Below are positions 43,602 to 55,858 of a DNA stretch of 64,000 nucleotides, piece after piece. The notes under the pieces are model-generated. The model searched no databases and was not told the origin of the DNA. It worked only from the letters and a program-made list of their open reading frames with translations. The position numbers and the translations under genes are program-made. The stretch spans positions 1,178,001-1,242,000 of the forward strand of contig WBMQ01000001.1 of the NCBI GenBank assembly GCA_016630905.1, read 5' to 3'. Origin of the DNA: Capillidium heterosporum (taxonomy: Eukaryota; Entomophthoromycota; Entomophthoromycetes; Entomophthorales; Capillidiaceae). Position 1 is the first letter of the stretch. Every line of letters starts with the position of its first letter.

Positions 43602-46600
43602 ATGTATATCGAAGAGCTCATTATAGATGGTTTCAAGTCATATGCAGCACGTACTCACATTACAGGATGGGATGAGAAATTCAATGCGATTACTGGTTTA
43701 AATGGCTCAGGAAAATCCAACATTCTCGACGCAATTTGTTTTGTTTTAGGCATCACCAATTTATCACATGTAAATCTAATATGCTATATCAGTTGTAACA
43801 AGAATTTAGGTAAGAGCCAACAATCTACAAGACCTAGTTTATAAGAGAGGTCAAGCAGGAATTTCAAAAGCTTCAGTCACCATAGTTTTCAACAACAACG
43901 ATACTAGCAAAAGCCCAGTTGGTTATGAGCAATATAAGCAGATTACGGTAACCAGACAGGTAGTTGACATTGGTTAATCAAATTAAATAAATTAAGATTT
44001 TAATAGGAGGTCGTAACAAGTACATGATCAACGGACACAACTCCCAGCAGCAAGCGTTAGCCAATCTTTTCCAGTCGGTTCAGCTCAACATTAACAATCC
44101 TCATTTCTTAATTATGCAAGGAAAGATCACAAAAGTTTTAAATATGAAGCCGCCTGAAATTTTAGCAATGATTGCCGAAGCTGCAGGTACTAGAATGTTT
44201 GAAGAGCATAAAGAGAAGGCCTTTAAAACTTTTGCAAAGAAAGAAAAGAAACTGGAAGAGATCCGAGTGGTAAGTAATAGCTCTTCAATTACATTAACAG
44301 GGCAAAGATACTAGATGAAGAAATTGGTCCTAAACTTGACAAGTTACGTGAGGAGAAGAAGGACTACATTGAGTTTCAAAAAGTTTCAACTGAATTGGAC
44401 TTTAGCAAGAATATGGTTGTAGCGTACCAGTACTGGAAGAACCAGGTAATATAAATTTGCTTTAAAAGTAACATATTTCTAGAAAAAATTAGAACAAAGT
44501 GGTGGTGATTTCGAAGCTAAAAAGAACCACGTCCAGCAACTCAGCTCTGAAATAGACCAAACCGAAGTTGAAATTAAGAACATCGAGGTTGAAATAAAAA
44601 AGTTCCAGGAGTCACAAGTAAACAAATATTTGGTGTTTTATCTCAAACTCTTCTAGTCAAAAAATGTCAAGACGAAAAAGCTTGACGAGGAAGTTAAGAG
44701 TGTCTCCAACAACCTCTTCACTTTAAAAGCACAACTTGATATCAATTTGAAATCGACCAAAGAGGAGGAGTCAGCTCTAAGTAAAATAAAGAGATCCTAC
44801 GAGGAGGTATTATTTATTTATTAACTTAAATTTAAATCAGATTATAGTCCACCAAAAACCTGGAGTACCATCAAAGGGAGAACCAAAAAGTGCAGGAAAG
44901 CTTCGCCAAGGTCAAACAGGACTATGATTTGGAAAGCTCTGAAGTGGAAAAAGCAGAGGAGCTTCTTCAAACCTTGACAACTGGTATTTCTGCAAAGGAA
45001 GGCCATGAAAGTGGTTATATCCAGCAAATTCAGGGTATTTTATAATATTTATTAATATCTAACTCTGGCCATAGATTCGAAAAAGGAAGCTGCTAAACTT
45101 GATTCCACAATCGAAAACTACCGACTCGGACTAGAGGACAGTCACCAGCAACTGAAGAAACTCAAAGCGGATGAGGATCGTACTCTTTATGAAAATCAAG
45201 AGTTGATTGCCAAGAAAGCAAAAATTCAATCTGAGTTAGATAAACTCACTGTAAGTAGAATATAGCTGCCATTTAGCTAAAATTATTTAGGAGCAGATTG
45301 GTCAGTTGACATATGATCCCAATAGTGAGCGAGATATAAATCGTCAGCTTAATCAGACTACTGAGCAGATTCAAAATCTACAGGAGCGCAAATACCGTCT
45401 GCTTTCCCAGCTTAACAAGCTAGAGTTTCACTACACCGACCCTCATCCTAGGTTTGATAGATCCAAGGTTAAGGGTTTGGTTGGTCAGCTGCTCGAGGTA
45501 GATGATGCCAAATTTGCCACCGCTTTAGAAATCTGTGCTGGGGGAAAACTCTACAATGTAAGTTTGTTTTTAGTTGATTTATTTATATTCTTCTAGGTCG
45601 TTGTTGATTCAGCTACTACCAGTACCAGCTTGCTCAAGCACGGCCAGTTAAAAAGCCGAGTTACCATCATCCCCCTTGATAAGATCAATCCATTCCGACT
45701 CCGGGCTGGGGTAAACAAGTTTAGTTTCCTATTTTTAATATTAGTTAGGCCGTCTCGACTGCTCAGAATATTGCTCCAGGGAAAGTGAACCTAGCGTTGG
45801 ACTTGATCGGCTACCCTGATGAACTAGAGGCGGCTATGGCTTTCGTCTTTGGTGGTACTTTGATATGTGATGGTAATTTGCTATCTAATATTTTACTAAT
45901 ATAAAAAGATCCGGAAACCGCTAAAGAGATCTCCTCGAACAAAAGAATTGCAAAATCCGTGACGTTGGACGGTGATATTTACGACCCATCTGGCACTTTA
46001 CAGGGTGGTGCCAAAGCGTCATCCTCAGGACTCCTACAATCGTTTGCGGAAATCAAGCAGCTAAATGACGAAATAAAGCTATTGGAAGCCAAGGTCGATG
46101 TCTTGAAAGCCCAACTCAACGAAGTACAGCGGGCATCCGGATCTTACAGCAAGCTGCAGGAACATATTGATATCAAAAAGTACGAGGTGGATCTAATTGA
46201 ACAGCGTTTGGCCACTAGCTCCTACGCTAAGGTAATATTGCCTAAATGCTTTGCTCATCCTTTTAGAACCAAGAAGCGATCAAAACCTATCAGCAACGTA
46301 TCGACACAACCCAATCGGAATATAAGGCAGCCAAAGCCAGGTTAACCGAAGTCGAGACCAAGATCAAGTATCTCGAAAAGGAGATGAAGGAATTCAAAAC
46401 CGACAAAGGTTCTAAGCTCAACGAACTTGAAGTACTAGTTCTTCCTAAGCAATTATTAATTCGTTTTATCAGGCCAACCTTAAAAAATCCAAAGCTTCAC
46501 TCAAAATGAAGCAGAACACGTTCAAAGAGCTGCAAAAGGCGTCCCAAGTCAAACAGCTTCAGCTTGGTAGCCATAGAATCGACATTTTTAACTAATCTTT

Positions 46601-47872
46601 ATTTCTAGAGTCGATGATAGTTGATCACAGTAGTTACAACGATAAAGTCAAGGCTGCTGAGTCGAGTCTCAGTGGATTCCGAGAGATCGATGCTGACCTG
46701 AGCCTTCGCATCAAAACCGAAGAAGTAAGAAATGCCGCCCTAGCTAAACTAACTTGAATAGAAACTGCTCGCTGATATGGAGAACAGGCTGATAAAGCTT
46801 ATCGAGGAGCAGAATCGAGACAATTTGGAGCTGCGAGCACTGGAAAAGTTACGGCAGACCAAGCGACAGCTGGTGTCAGACAATTTGGTTACCCGCCAGA
46901 CGCTGCAACATGAGATCGATAGGTTCGAGAAGGATCTTAATGAGGCACGTTCCACCGTCTCCAGGCTGGAGCGGGACAACATCTGGATCACCGAACAGAA
47001 AAGGTAAATCATTACTAAAAATTCAGCTAATCCTAGCAGCCAGTTCAATGTTCGGGATTCCAACTTTGATTTTTCCAAGCACGATATCCGAGAGCTTGGC
47101 AACCGACTCCCAGCTTTGGAGAAGAAGTTCGACTCGCTGCGTAAGAAGATCAATCTCAAGGTCATGTCCCTCATCGACAGGTAACAACTTAAAAACACAT
47201 CCAAATCTCATATACCAACTCTAGTAACGAAAAGAAGGAAGCAAACTTGAAGCAAATGTTGACCAAAGTCAAAAAGGACAAAGGTACCATCGAATCTACC
47301 ATCCGTACCTTGGACGACTACAAGAAGGAGGCTTTACACAAGACCTTTACCAAAGTCAACGAGTACTGAAATTCGGTTGTAAATATACTAACTTTTAACT
47401 AGGGATTTTGGGGCCATTTTCGCTGATTTACTACCTGGCAACTTTGCCAAGCTGGAACCACCCTCAGGTCAGACCCTAATGGAGGGTTTGGAGGTTAAAG
47501 TGTGCCTAGGCGGCGTGTGGAAGCAATCTTTGACCGAAGCTATCAGGAGGGCAGCGTTCTTTGATTGCTTTGTCGTTGATCCTAAGTCTACTGCAGTTTA
47601 AACCGGCTCCTATGTACATATTGGACGAGATTGACGCGGCCTTGGATCTGAGCCATACTCAGAACATCGGTCAGCTGTTGAAGACGCGGTTCCGCACCTC
47701 CCAGTTCATTATAGTTAGTCTGAAGGACGGTATGTTCAACAACGCCAACGTCCTGTTCAAGGCCAAATTCCGAGAAGGAGTTTCCATGGTCGAGGTATCT
47801 ACCTTTATATTTCTTGCTGATTATTAACTTTGTTTTTGAATATTCTAGCGAGTTGTCAATCGAAGGATGTAA
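43602..47872 (+). CDS. SMC2: Condensin subunit SMC2 (one +1 frameshift before the ABC signature)
   Basis: Core ATPase of condensin, which compacts mitotic chromosomes. About 17 exons, all with 35-60 base introns. The N-terminal head begins [20 protein letters not shown] with Walker [21 protein letters not shown], then [39 protein letters not shown] and [15 protein letters not shown]. Two long coiled coils flank a hinge ([20 protein letters not shown] to [18 protein letters not shown]). The C-terminal head has [20 protein letters not shown], then [18 protein letters not shown] and Walker [21 protein letters not shown]. At 47539 one extra G separates KQSLTE from LSGGQ and puts the signature out of frame. 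Skipping it restores the family. The end (RVVNRRM) is in a small last exon. Confidence 0.93.
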
Positions 47873-48088
47873 GAGAAAAAGTTGTAGATCTGAACTATTC
47901 AAATAAAAGCTTTATAAAACTGCTACCTCAAGAACTAACTAGTTGAACTATCAAAATTTATTAGTTTATTTTTACAAACGTTTTAGAATTAGTTTGGAAT
48001 GATATAACTTATTCAACAAGTACTTTGCCACATTAGAACAACTATTTAAAACATAAAAGTTCCAGTATCCACGAGGATAAACAAAGCA

Positions 48089-49811
48089 TTAGGCATCCAA
48101 TTTGACCTTGTTAATATATCTTTCCAAGTCGCTAAGAGCATCGTGAAGTTGGTTGTAGGCCAGCGACTTTTTCAACGGGTCTACAGCTAAATCTTGCTGG
48201 CTGGCCTTCTGCTCTAGCAGCTGCTGCAAGTTGAGAACTTTATCGATGAGATCGTGGTTCTCCTCGATCAAATTATCGACCTTGGCCACGAAGTTATCTA
48301 AGCTGAATGGTTGGTCACTATCATTGTCGTCTTCAGGAATTTCCTTGTACAGTTCGAGCAGGGTATGCATGATGTCGTCCAGCTCCGTCTCGGCGTCGAC
48401 TGCGATAGTATTTTCACCATCATCCTTTGTAGCTGTACTAGCTTGAACCTGCTGATCAATATGGATGCTGGATTTGGACTGGATGTGAGAATCTAGCTGG
48501 TCTTGCAGTTCTAAGACACGGTCGTTGGCATTCTTGAGCTGGGTGTCGAATTTAGTTAACAAATCCTCTTGCTGGTCCAAATGCTGCGCCTTGAGGTCCT
48601 CGATCTGCTTGGCTTGGACGTCGATGGTAGCTAAAGCTTCAGCCAATCGTGTTGACTGCGATTCGTCGAGCGTTGAGCTAGTGGTTGATATGTGTGAGTT
48701 ATTGAAGCGGTTGGCTAGAGCCTCCATATGTTCCTTACGGAACTTTGTCGTTGCCTCCCCGTTGTCGATGAAGGAGTCGTCAACAACGGCCATCTGGCCT
48801 TCCCTTAATGAATTCAGCTGGAAAGTCAGGTTATCACTCAATGCCTCCTGGTTGCGGAAGGCTAGGGCTAATACAGCCGAAGTGTGTTCGAGTAGTGTAC
48901 GGTGGGTATGCCAGCTCTGGTGATAGCAGTGCCACAGCTCAGTTGCCGCCGCTTCAACCTTCTTGTCGGCTTGAGCCAGTTGCTCCTGAGCTTGCTGAAC
49001 CAATTTGCGGTTGTTGGTATGTAATTTGATCAAGACTTGGGCCCCATTACGCATCTTGGTTTCTAAAGCTAATTTGGTCGTCAAGGTTTGGATCTGGGCT
49101 TGGTTGTTGAGGTGTTGCTAAAAACATTTAGCATTAAAAATTAAAAATAATATATAATTACCTTCCACAATCTATCTTTGACCTCCAAAGTCAGTACCTG
49201 AAATGGCTGGGCAGTATGTAGTGAAGACTCTATTAGGTGTTGTAACAGTAGCTGGTCAGCAGTTGATATTAGTTTGTCGGTTGCTAGGTAAGCCGCTTGT
49301 GGAAGTTCCAACTCTGGCTTCAATTCTAAGTTGGCTATATGAGGTGCCAGTGAGGCTTCAGCTGGAGGGGGTACAGCAAGCCCTACTGATTGAAAACCAT
49401 TTGTTTTAGTTGGGGAGGTAGTCTGTTGAACGAGTTGTTGATAGTCCTGAGTGTTGAGACCGTTTGGAAAGAAGTCAGACCGAGGTCTAGCTCCTTCTAA
49501 CTTGATATGTTCGCGCTGGATACTCTTGGTTCTTGCTCGACTAACTGAGGCATCCATGGACATTGAATTTTTGTGCTTTATAGTTTTGACAAAGTACTGG
49601 TTGGTGTCAACTTCAGCTTCGGGCAAAAATAACTCGTCCTCAGCTTCTCGACTTTCGGAAAATACAGTAGAGTAGACATCCGTTTCGTCAATAGGTTTGT
49701 CGTTGTTGAGGAAGGATAGTTTGGAAAATCGTTTGAATCGGTTGGCTTTGTCCTAAACTCACATACTGTTTAGCATTTCCTTGAAATTTAAACTATTACC
49801 TTGTAGTTCAT
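48089..49811 (-). CDS. Uds1 (up-regulated during septation) domain coiled-coil protein
   Basis: Exons 49800-49811, 49162-49752 and 48089-49117 give 543 residues. The first exon codes only MNYK. The N-terminal 120 residues are polar and probably disordered. Residues about 155-240 match the Uds1 pattern: a helix (ADQLLLQHLIESSLHTAQPF), then VKDRLWKQHLNN, then LTTKLALETKMRNGAQVLIK, the most diagnostic stretch. The rest is coiled coil (AQEQLAQADKKVEAAATELW, ATIDVQAKQIEDLKAQHLDQ) with an acidic tail. Fission-yeast Uds1 is induced at septation; molecular function is unknown. The gene is convergent with SMC2, about 215 bases away. Confidence 0.7.
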
Positions 49812-51279
49812 ATCGCTTGATAGTTCAGGAAAATGTTAAAAGGTTGGGTAAGAGCTCGGCTGCTGTTTATATAGCTCGTGGCGGTTGAAAAGATGCTTGA
49901 ATTGTAGCTGGTTCGTAAAATTTAGTTCCTAGAGTTTTGATCAAGCTTACAAAATTTTCAGTTGCCTACTTTTGAAATTGAGTTAAATTTAGAACTTTTG
50001 AATTCGGCCGGTTTCAATGTCAGAATATGGATTAAAAAAGCAAAGGACTTTGGCTTAAGCTTCTAGACAAAGTGGGCAAATATAGGTAATGTTCCCATAC
50101 AGTTGGTTATGGCCCTTTCTTCATATAGTATTAGCAGTAAAGGATTGGAGCATATGAAGAATGGCTTTGAGTTGAGTAGAATTCAATTTTAAGTGTAGCC
50201 TGAGATATTTGAACTATCATATAGACATCTGCTTTGAACAATTATTGGGCTACCACCGTACTTACCAAATGGAGATTTTCAAAGTACACTGGCCAAGTGT
50301 AACTAATTGCACTTTTCAAATAGCTTAGCTTTGGATATTCTCTATCTTTTGCTTTTTTTAGGGATGACTTCTCGGTATTGGTTCTATCGAAAAGGATTTT
50401 GTATGAAACTGTAACTCGTCGTTTTACAGTATAGTATGAAGTCTTTTTCGATTAAGCCCATATTGAAGGTGTTGTCACTAAGATTAGACCTCTGTTCCGT
50501 CAAGATTTTGAACTTCAAAAGTCCAAATTTAGGATTTCCAAAAACAAAATATTTACATTTAAATAAAGGATGAGCAAAGACTATTGAAAGTTCAACCTAA
50601 CTTTTAAATATATATATCACTGCATTATAGAGCCTTTATAACTAAAAGTTAAACTTGTAGTGCTCAAAACTATAATGGACTGAAAGCTCTTAACTCCTTC
50701 GCTACATGCGATTTACTATAGATATTTAGCAAATAATGTTCCTGTAATTAAGAGAATCTCAAGGTTTAATTTGACAAAGTTAGCTTTTCTGGAAATGCAG
50801 CTGATCCTTTAGCCATCTGGTAATGAAGGTGTTAAATTTGGAAGCGAGTTTGCCAAGCATGCCCAGATTGACTAGGCACTGTGCCAGGAGTTAGTCCAGG
50901 GTATGTCACCCTACAAGTTCTTGTCTTCAACATAGGACAAGCTTACCTTTAGACTCCTATGAAAGCCATGTATTTTATATTAGCCTTTTGAAACTGTAGG
51001 TTTAAGAAGCGAAAAAAGGATGAGAATATTTGAGTTGGATCAATTTATAAGGTAGCGGCCCAACTCCCAATTAGTAATTTTTTGTGCCAGATGGACGGCT
51101 TTCACAAAATGCTACTCATCACAATAAATGAAATATTTAAATTAATGTTTCAAAAGTGATTGCATAAGCCTTTAGATGAACCATATAGGAACCTTTTGAA
51201 TTCCAAAATCAGCCCATCCCGTAAATAAACTTTGTTATTATCCTATTCCACCTCTTAGCCGTTGTTGTTTAATCTTTTC
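49812..51279. other. Gene-poor region
   Basis: About 1.5 kb. Short protein-like fragments on the minus strand near 50.8 kb (LGMLGKLASKFNTFITRWLK, about 50790-50880) end in stops and could be a relic of an unknown element. No intact gene. Confidence 0.4.
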
Positions 51280-51660
51280 ACCATTTCAGTTTCAGCCCAG
51301 ATTTAAATAAAGGCTTGAGATCACTATATAGAACCGTCAAAGTCCATATCAACTCCCTTGCCAAGCACAATATCGTAAATCGTAAATTTTTGGACCTCAG
51401 CAAGCGTGAATTGATCCACAATTTTACTCGTAACCTACCTGCACTAGCAAACCAAAAAATAGAGTAGCATTGAAAAGACATCCTTTAATATATCCCATCC
51501 AGTTGAACAAACTTTCAGAATAGTATCGCTTTTCCTCAGGTAGTAGTAAAGGCCACACAAACTAAGAGCTCCATCAAGGTCGAGTTTGGAAATTTCTTTT
51601 GTGGCACTATCAAGGTGGTTGAGTAGGAAGCTTTAACCTAGCAAACATTAGGTATAGACT
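51280..51660 (-). pseudogene. Relic of an unknown protein gene
   Basis: One minus-strand frame gives protein-like text: SFLLNHLDSATKEISKLDLD, GALSLCGLYYYLRKSDTILK and VCSTGWDILKDVFSMLLYFL (about 51440-51635). After two close stops it resumes with VDQFTLAEVQKFTIYDIVLG and KGVDMDFDGS (about 51325-51420). I cannot name the family. The stops might lie in an intron with a gtaggt donor, but then part of the readable text would be intronic. It is more likely eroded. Confidence 0.35.
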
Positions 51661-54315
51661 ATATCTTTTGTTGGTGCTTCATTCCAATCTAGTAAAAGTT
51701 GGATATTTTAAAATGTTTGTAGTAGCATAAATATTAGATGTCACTACGTTTAAGACTATATCTTTAATATCATAAATATTATTTTTAACAGATATTGAAC
51801 TTGTATTCCATTCGTAGCTTCTAGATGAACTCTTTCAAAATGCCTATAAAAGAATCTAGTAATATTGGATGAGAATTCTTAAAGTTCCCAGCTACTTCAT
51901 TCATTTTCACCACACTTTTTCTTATAAACTTGAGTGGAAATGTAAAGTAAATTGAAATGAAGGTTAAAAGAATCTATTAATGTATAGCTACACTATTTTT
52001 GAGATAATAAAACTGAAGTTGGTAAATTTCATCGCTTTCTTTAGTCCGTTGACTACGATGCTATTCTGTGTCTATTTGAAATAGTGCTGCTCCATTACTT
52101 TTTAATGATAGCCCGATTTTAATATAACATATGTCCGTTTGAAATGCTATTAGCTCTATATTTCAGTGACAAGCCGACTATATATATTGTTCATCTTTTT
52201 GAAATGGCTTATAAATTGAATCCCAAAGACAAGTTGGATATAATACCACTCTGTATCTACTTAAACTATCGTGAATCATTTCTAGCTGCCAAAGTCAAAT
52301 GTAATAAGTTAATATCTTTGGGCTAAGACAGTTTATTCTAGGTTGATTAGTTATGTCAATGTGTTACAAAATTAAAAAGCTTTGCTATTAAATCGCCGAA
52401 ACAATTTGATAAAAAGGCCCTCGAAAAGACGGTCTACATATACACATGCAATAAAATGGCTCATGGGATCGAGTTTAATCAAAATCTCAAGGTATGTGTT
52501 GTTAAACCTTGCCAAATATGCAGTTTTAACGTACTGCCAATACAAAATACATTGCAAGTTGAGGTGAAGTAGTCCAAGTCACAGCGAACGAAAAAGGTAT
52601 AAAAACAGAGGAAGTCTTAGTTTAAGAGTTATACAGGCCATACAATGAAGCTCTCCATCGTTGTGCCCTTGTGCTCTATCTTCCCCTCCACCTCAGAGAT
52701 CATTAATTTGTTCAAGTGTCCAAGTTCCATAATCCTTTGAAACTCGAGACGTAAATCTTAGTAACATTAAATCCAAGTTGGCTTTCTTAGTAAGATGTGA
52801 TCTTTTCAAGCATGCTAAATCTAAAAATAGACAAGCTGTCTTTTCAAGAATGGCTGGTAATGATCTCAACAGCGCTTAAAAGGCCAAATTGCAAGAAGCT
52901 GCAACTTGGCAAAAGAAATTACCAAGGAAAATGGATAGATACTTGCTAAAAAGAAGTCTATATGAAGGAGAAGCACCTCAGATACCCCAAGCAACCAATT
53001 GTAAGCTTTATTACAGTATTAGTTTGAAATCCCGCCCTAAACTAATACTATGTTGAATTAAAGGATACTGGACTATAGTTTTTTTGAAAATTAATGTTGA
53101 ATTTACTGTTATATTTGTTTATTTTTATGGTTGGGCAGCTAATGATAGTAGTACATTCACCTTGACAGTTGAGCTTAATACCCATTGGAGAATCAAAGAA
53201 TTGTACTGATCTGAACTAACAGACATAAACTAATCGACTGATAGTTTTATGTTGACTAATTGAACAGTAGTCGACCTAGATGGTTAGATAAAACCTCATT
53301 GTGCTCTGTTCTACCTTTCATACTGACTAAAGATCGTCAGATAAATTGAGTGGATAGTGTTCTACTAAAAATGCAAATTTACACTTTATAACTCACCTAG
53401 ATGTCTCATTAAGTTTGAGAGCCAGTCACATCGACAATAATATAACTAAACCAACTTGAGGTCTTTACTTGAGTGGTGCTACTGAAGGTATTGGGTAAAA
53501 CCAAATACATATAGGTGGAAAAAGTGATTTGGATCACAGTCGCTCAATTTAAACCTTTATTAAATTGGGCACAGCTTAGGAAGCAAACTTGACGGTGAGC
53601 TTAACAATGCTGTTAAAGTAAATTGCCTTAAAGCTGTAAAAGCTTGCTAAACAGCACATTGAGTTATGTACTTGAATAAAATCCTCCAACGTAACCAGTC
53701 TAACAATATATATAAATATACTGTAAACATCATAAAAGACTCCATTCCTTCAACTTAGTTTCGTCAATACTGCTATTGCCCCTAAAGCTTTGAATTTAGA
53801 TAGTATAGTCTTTGACACCAACTACAAAATGCAAAAATCTGGGATACCTATTTTATAGGCGTTTAAAAGTGATCCACCTTTAACATTTAGTGCCTTCAAA
53901 ATATTGGTAACATTTGTAGCTCAAAGCGATAACTATTTAGTTTTATAGCACATAGCTTACATTACAGCATTCTTAAATTCTATTATATTAAAGGTCTTGA
54001 TGACATGCCTAAACGCTCTAAACCAACTTTACCTCTTATAAATAGTACTTTTACCTATAAATAAAACCTACATTATATATATATAGAAACTAAATTCATT
54101 CTTTACTGGCCATTATTATAAGCATCAAAGTTGGCACTTTAGCGACAAAATATATTGGATCAATTGTTTCTTATAAAACTTTTAAAATTGCTTTAGCATT
54201 CGGACAACTGAAAAACCTTGAAAGGGATCTAAACTTAAACTTAATTGGTCAATGGTTTTGGTCAACTCACTATAAACCTTTGAAAGTTGTTGAATCCTTT
54301 TCTCTACAACTCAAG
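51661..54315. other. Gene-poor region
   Basis: About 2.65 kb, AT-rich, apart from one possible secreted-protein relic at 52645-53003. Short frames at 52144-52567 have no motifs. No RNA gene or repeat array is seen. Confidence 0.45.
52645..53003 (+). pseudogene. Possible relic of a small secreted protein gene
   Basis: A TATAAAAA element (about 52599) is followed by an ATG at 52645 with a signal-peptide-like start (MKLSIVVPLCSIFP), similar in style to the secreted protein at 13.4 kb. The frame then breaks. Further text (SKNRQAVFSRMAGNDLNSA, a stop, then KAKLQEAATWQKKLPRKMDR and YLLKRSLYEGEAPQIPQ) is readable to about 53000. No gene model is possible. Confidence 0.3.
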
Positions 54316-54829
54316 ATGGCTGAAGACAAAGCTACCAATAACTCGACTCAACCTGAAGAAGTCGAAGTCGACAAAAGTGGTCAAGCTGGTGAAGCAACCA
54401 AAGACTTGAAACAAATCGAAAAAACTCAAGCAGCAGAATCGAGTATACCTCTAGCTAGTGCAACCTCCCAAAAAGCCAGTTTCGAAGAAGTAACTTTATT
54501 TAATTCTCAATCATAATTAATTGCTTTTAAAAATATAGACATTTAAGGCCTTTAAAACCGATCTAGTTAAATCAAAAGTCCAAAAGGCCTTAAAGTACGC
54601 TTTTATATCGTTAAAAACATTTTTAATATATATTTTTTACAATAGGCAACGAGAGTACAGTTCAGTAAAAGTTGATGAAAAGGATGTCGATTATTTAACT
54701 AAAGAATTGAACTTGAGTTCAGATGAAGTAACTGAGCTGTTGAAAGTTTTCAAGGGAGATGCTACCAAGCTGCTAGAAGAGTACTTTACTAAGCATGTGT
54801 CAACCAGATCGTTGCTTCAACTTATTTAG
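54316..54829 (+). CDS. HYPK-like protein (NAC/UBA-type C-terminal domain)
   Basis: Exons 54316-54489, 54548-54594 and 54646-54829 give 134 residues. The N-terminus is acidic and disordered (QPEEVEVDKSGQAGEATKDL). The C-terminal part, QREYSSVKVDEKDVDYLTKE then LNLSSDEVTELLKVFKGDAT and KLLEEYF, fits the UBA-like fold of HYPK, with the VKVDEKDV strand and the GDATKLL helix. HYPK binds the ribosome-associated N-terminal acetyltransferase NatA and acts as a nascent-chain chaperone. The match is by pattern, not by close identity, so another UBA-like protein is possible. The C-terminal extension (KHVSTRSLLQLI) is unusual. Confidence 0.6.
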
Positions 54830-55858
54830 TAGAGTTAACACAAAAGTAAAAAATAAAGTGTGGAGCTTCTAGTTTAAATTGGTTGGATTAGGTAAGAGTT
54901 TTTATTTCTATGCGTAGTTATAATGTAAACATTAGTGGATATTTTAGTATTGTAAATATCACATACTTTTGTTCTATTTATTATTATAGGGGTTATTTGT
55001 AAACTGAATAGTTGGTTATAAATTACTAGCATAGGTATGAAATTAGGTAGGTGGCTATGCCTAAAGTTAAATTTATAGGGTATTCTAAAACTATATTTCA
55101 AATATGTTCTCAATAAAATCTTATTGCTATACATATATCGAATGCTGCTTTACTTTGAGTTTACTTTACTACCATCAATATACTTTTAATTCTTGCTTAT
55201 TAGTAAAGAAATAAATATATAATATAGTCTGCTATAAAACAAATTGAAAGATAGGGTATAGTGATTTATAAATTGATAAATCCATAAGGAAATATAGTTA
55301 TAAAGAGCAAACCTCTTTGGCTAAAATTATCAAATAAATGCAAATATATAAAAATAATGGACCGTAGTAAAGTATTAAAACTGTATATGTACATCGATAT
55401 TTCTCAAGATATAGGTTCCGATCTCAGCTATGGGATTAACCTGCTTCCAAGTTCATATGTTTTTGGGATTTTAAGATACTGAGATCATGCGAAAACTGTG
55501 CAAAATGGAACGAGCTCAAAAAATTCGAAAGCCACTGATGTATATCCATCAAGGTTTTACGGTACTGTTGTTTAAACCTAAGGCCTTGGATCTAAAATTG
55601 GCACCAATTCCATTTCCGAATCGTTTATTTGAGTTTGGAGTTTGGAAGTCTGTTAGCCTTCAAATGACGAAGTATCGTTCCATCCAAACTTCTGAATTTA
55701 AGAAGCTTGGAAACTGAAAAATAACCGATCCCCTGAAAAATAATAACTCCTTTGCTTAATTTAACCTACTTTACCTAACTACAACACTATACTTTAATAC
55801 CAACCCGCTCTAAATCAACCTAGCCATATTTTACATTAACTCATAACTGTAGACAGTA
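54830..55858. other. Intergenic region
   Basis: About 1 kb, AT-rich. A 76-codon frame at 55487-55717 has no motif. Nothing else is seen. Confidence 0.45.

Noticed and set aside
46749-47204. 151-codon minus-strand frame
   Set aside because: Shadow of SMC2 coiled-coil exons; no motif of its own.
47330-47410. Apparent stop (TGA) in SMC2 after VNEY
   Set aside because: A GT donor two bases into the Glu codon (gtactg) and the acceptor at aactag give VNEDFGAIF, the family sequence, so there is no real stop.
48525-48923. 132-codon plus-strand frame
   Set aside because: Antisense to the Uds1 coiled coil.
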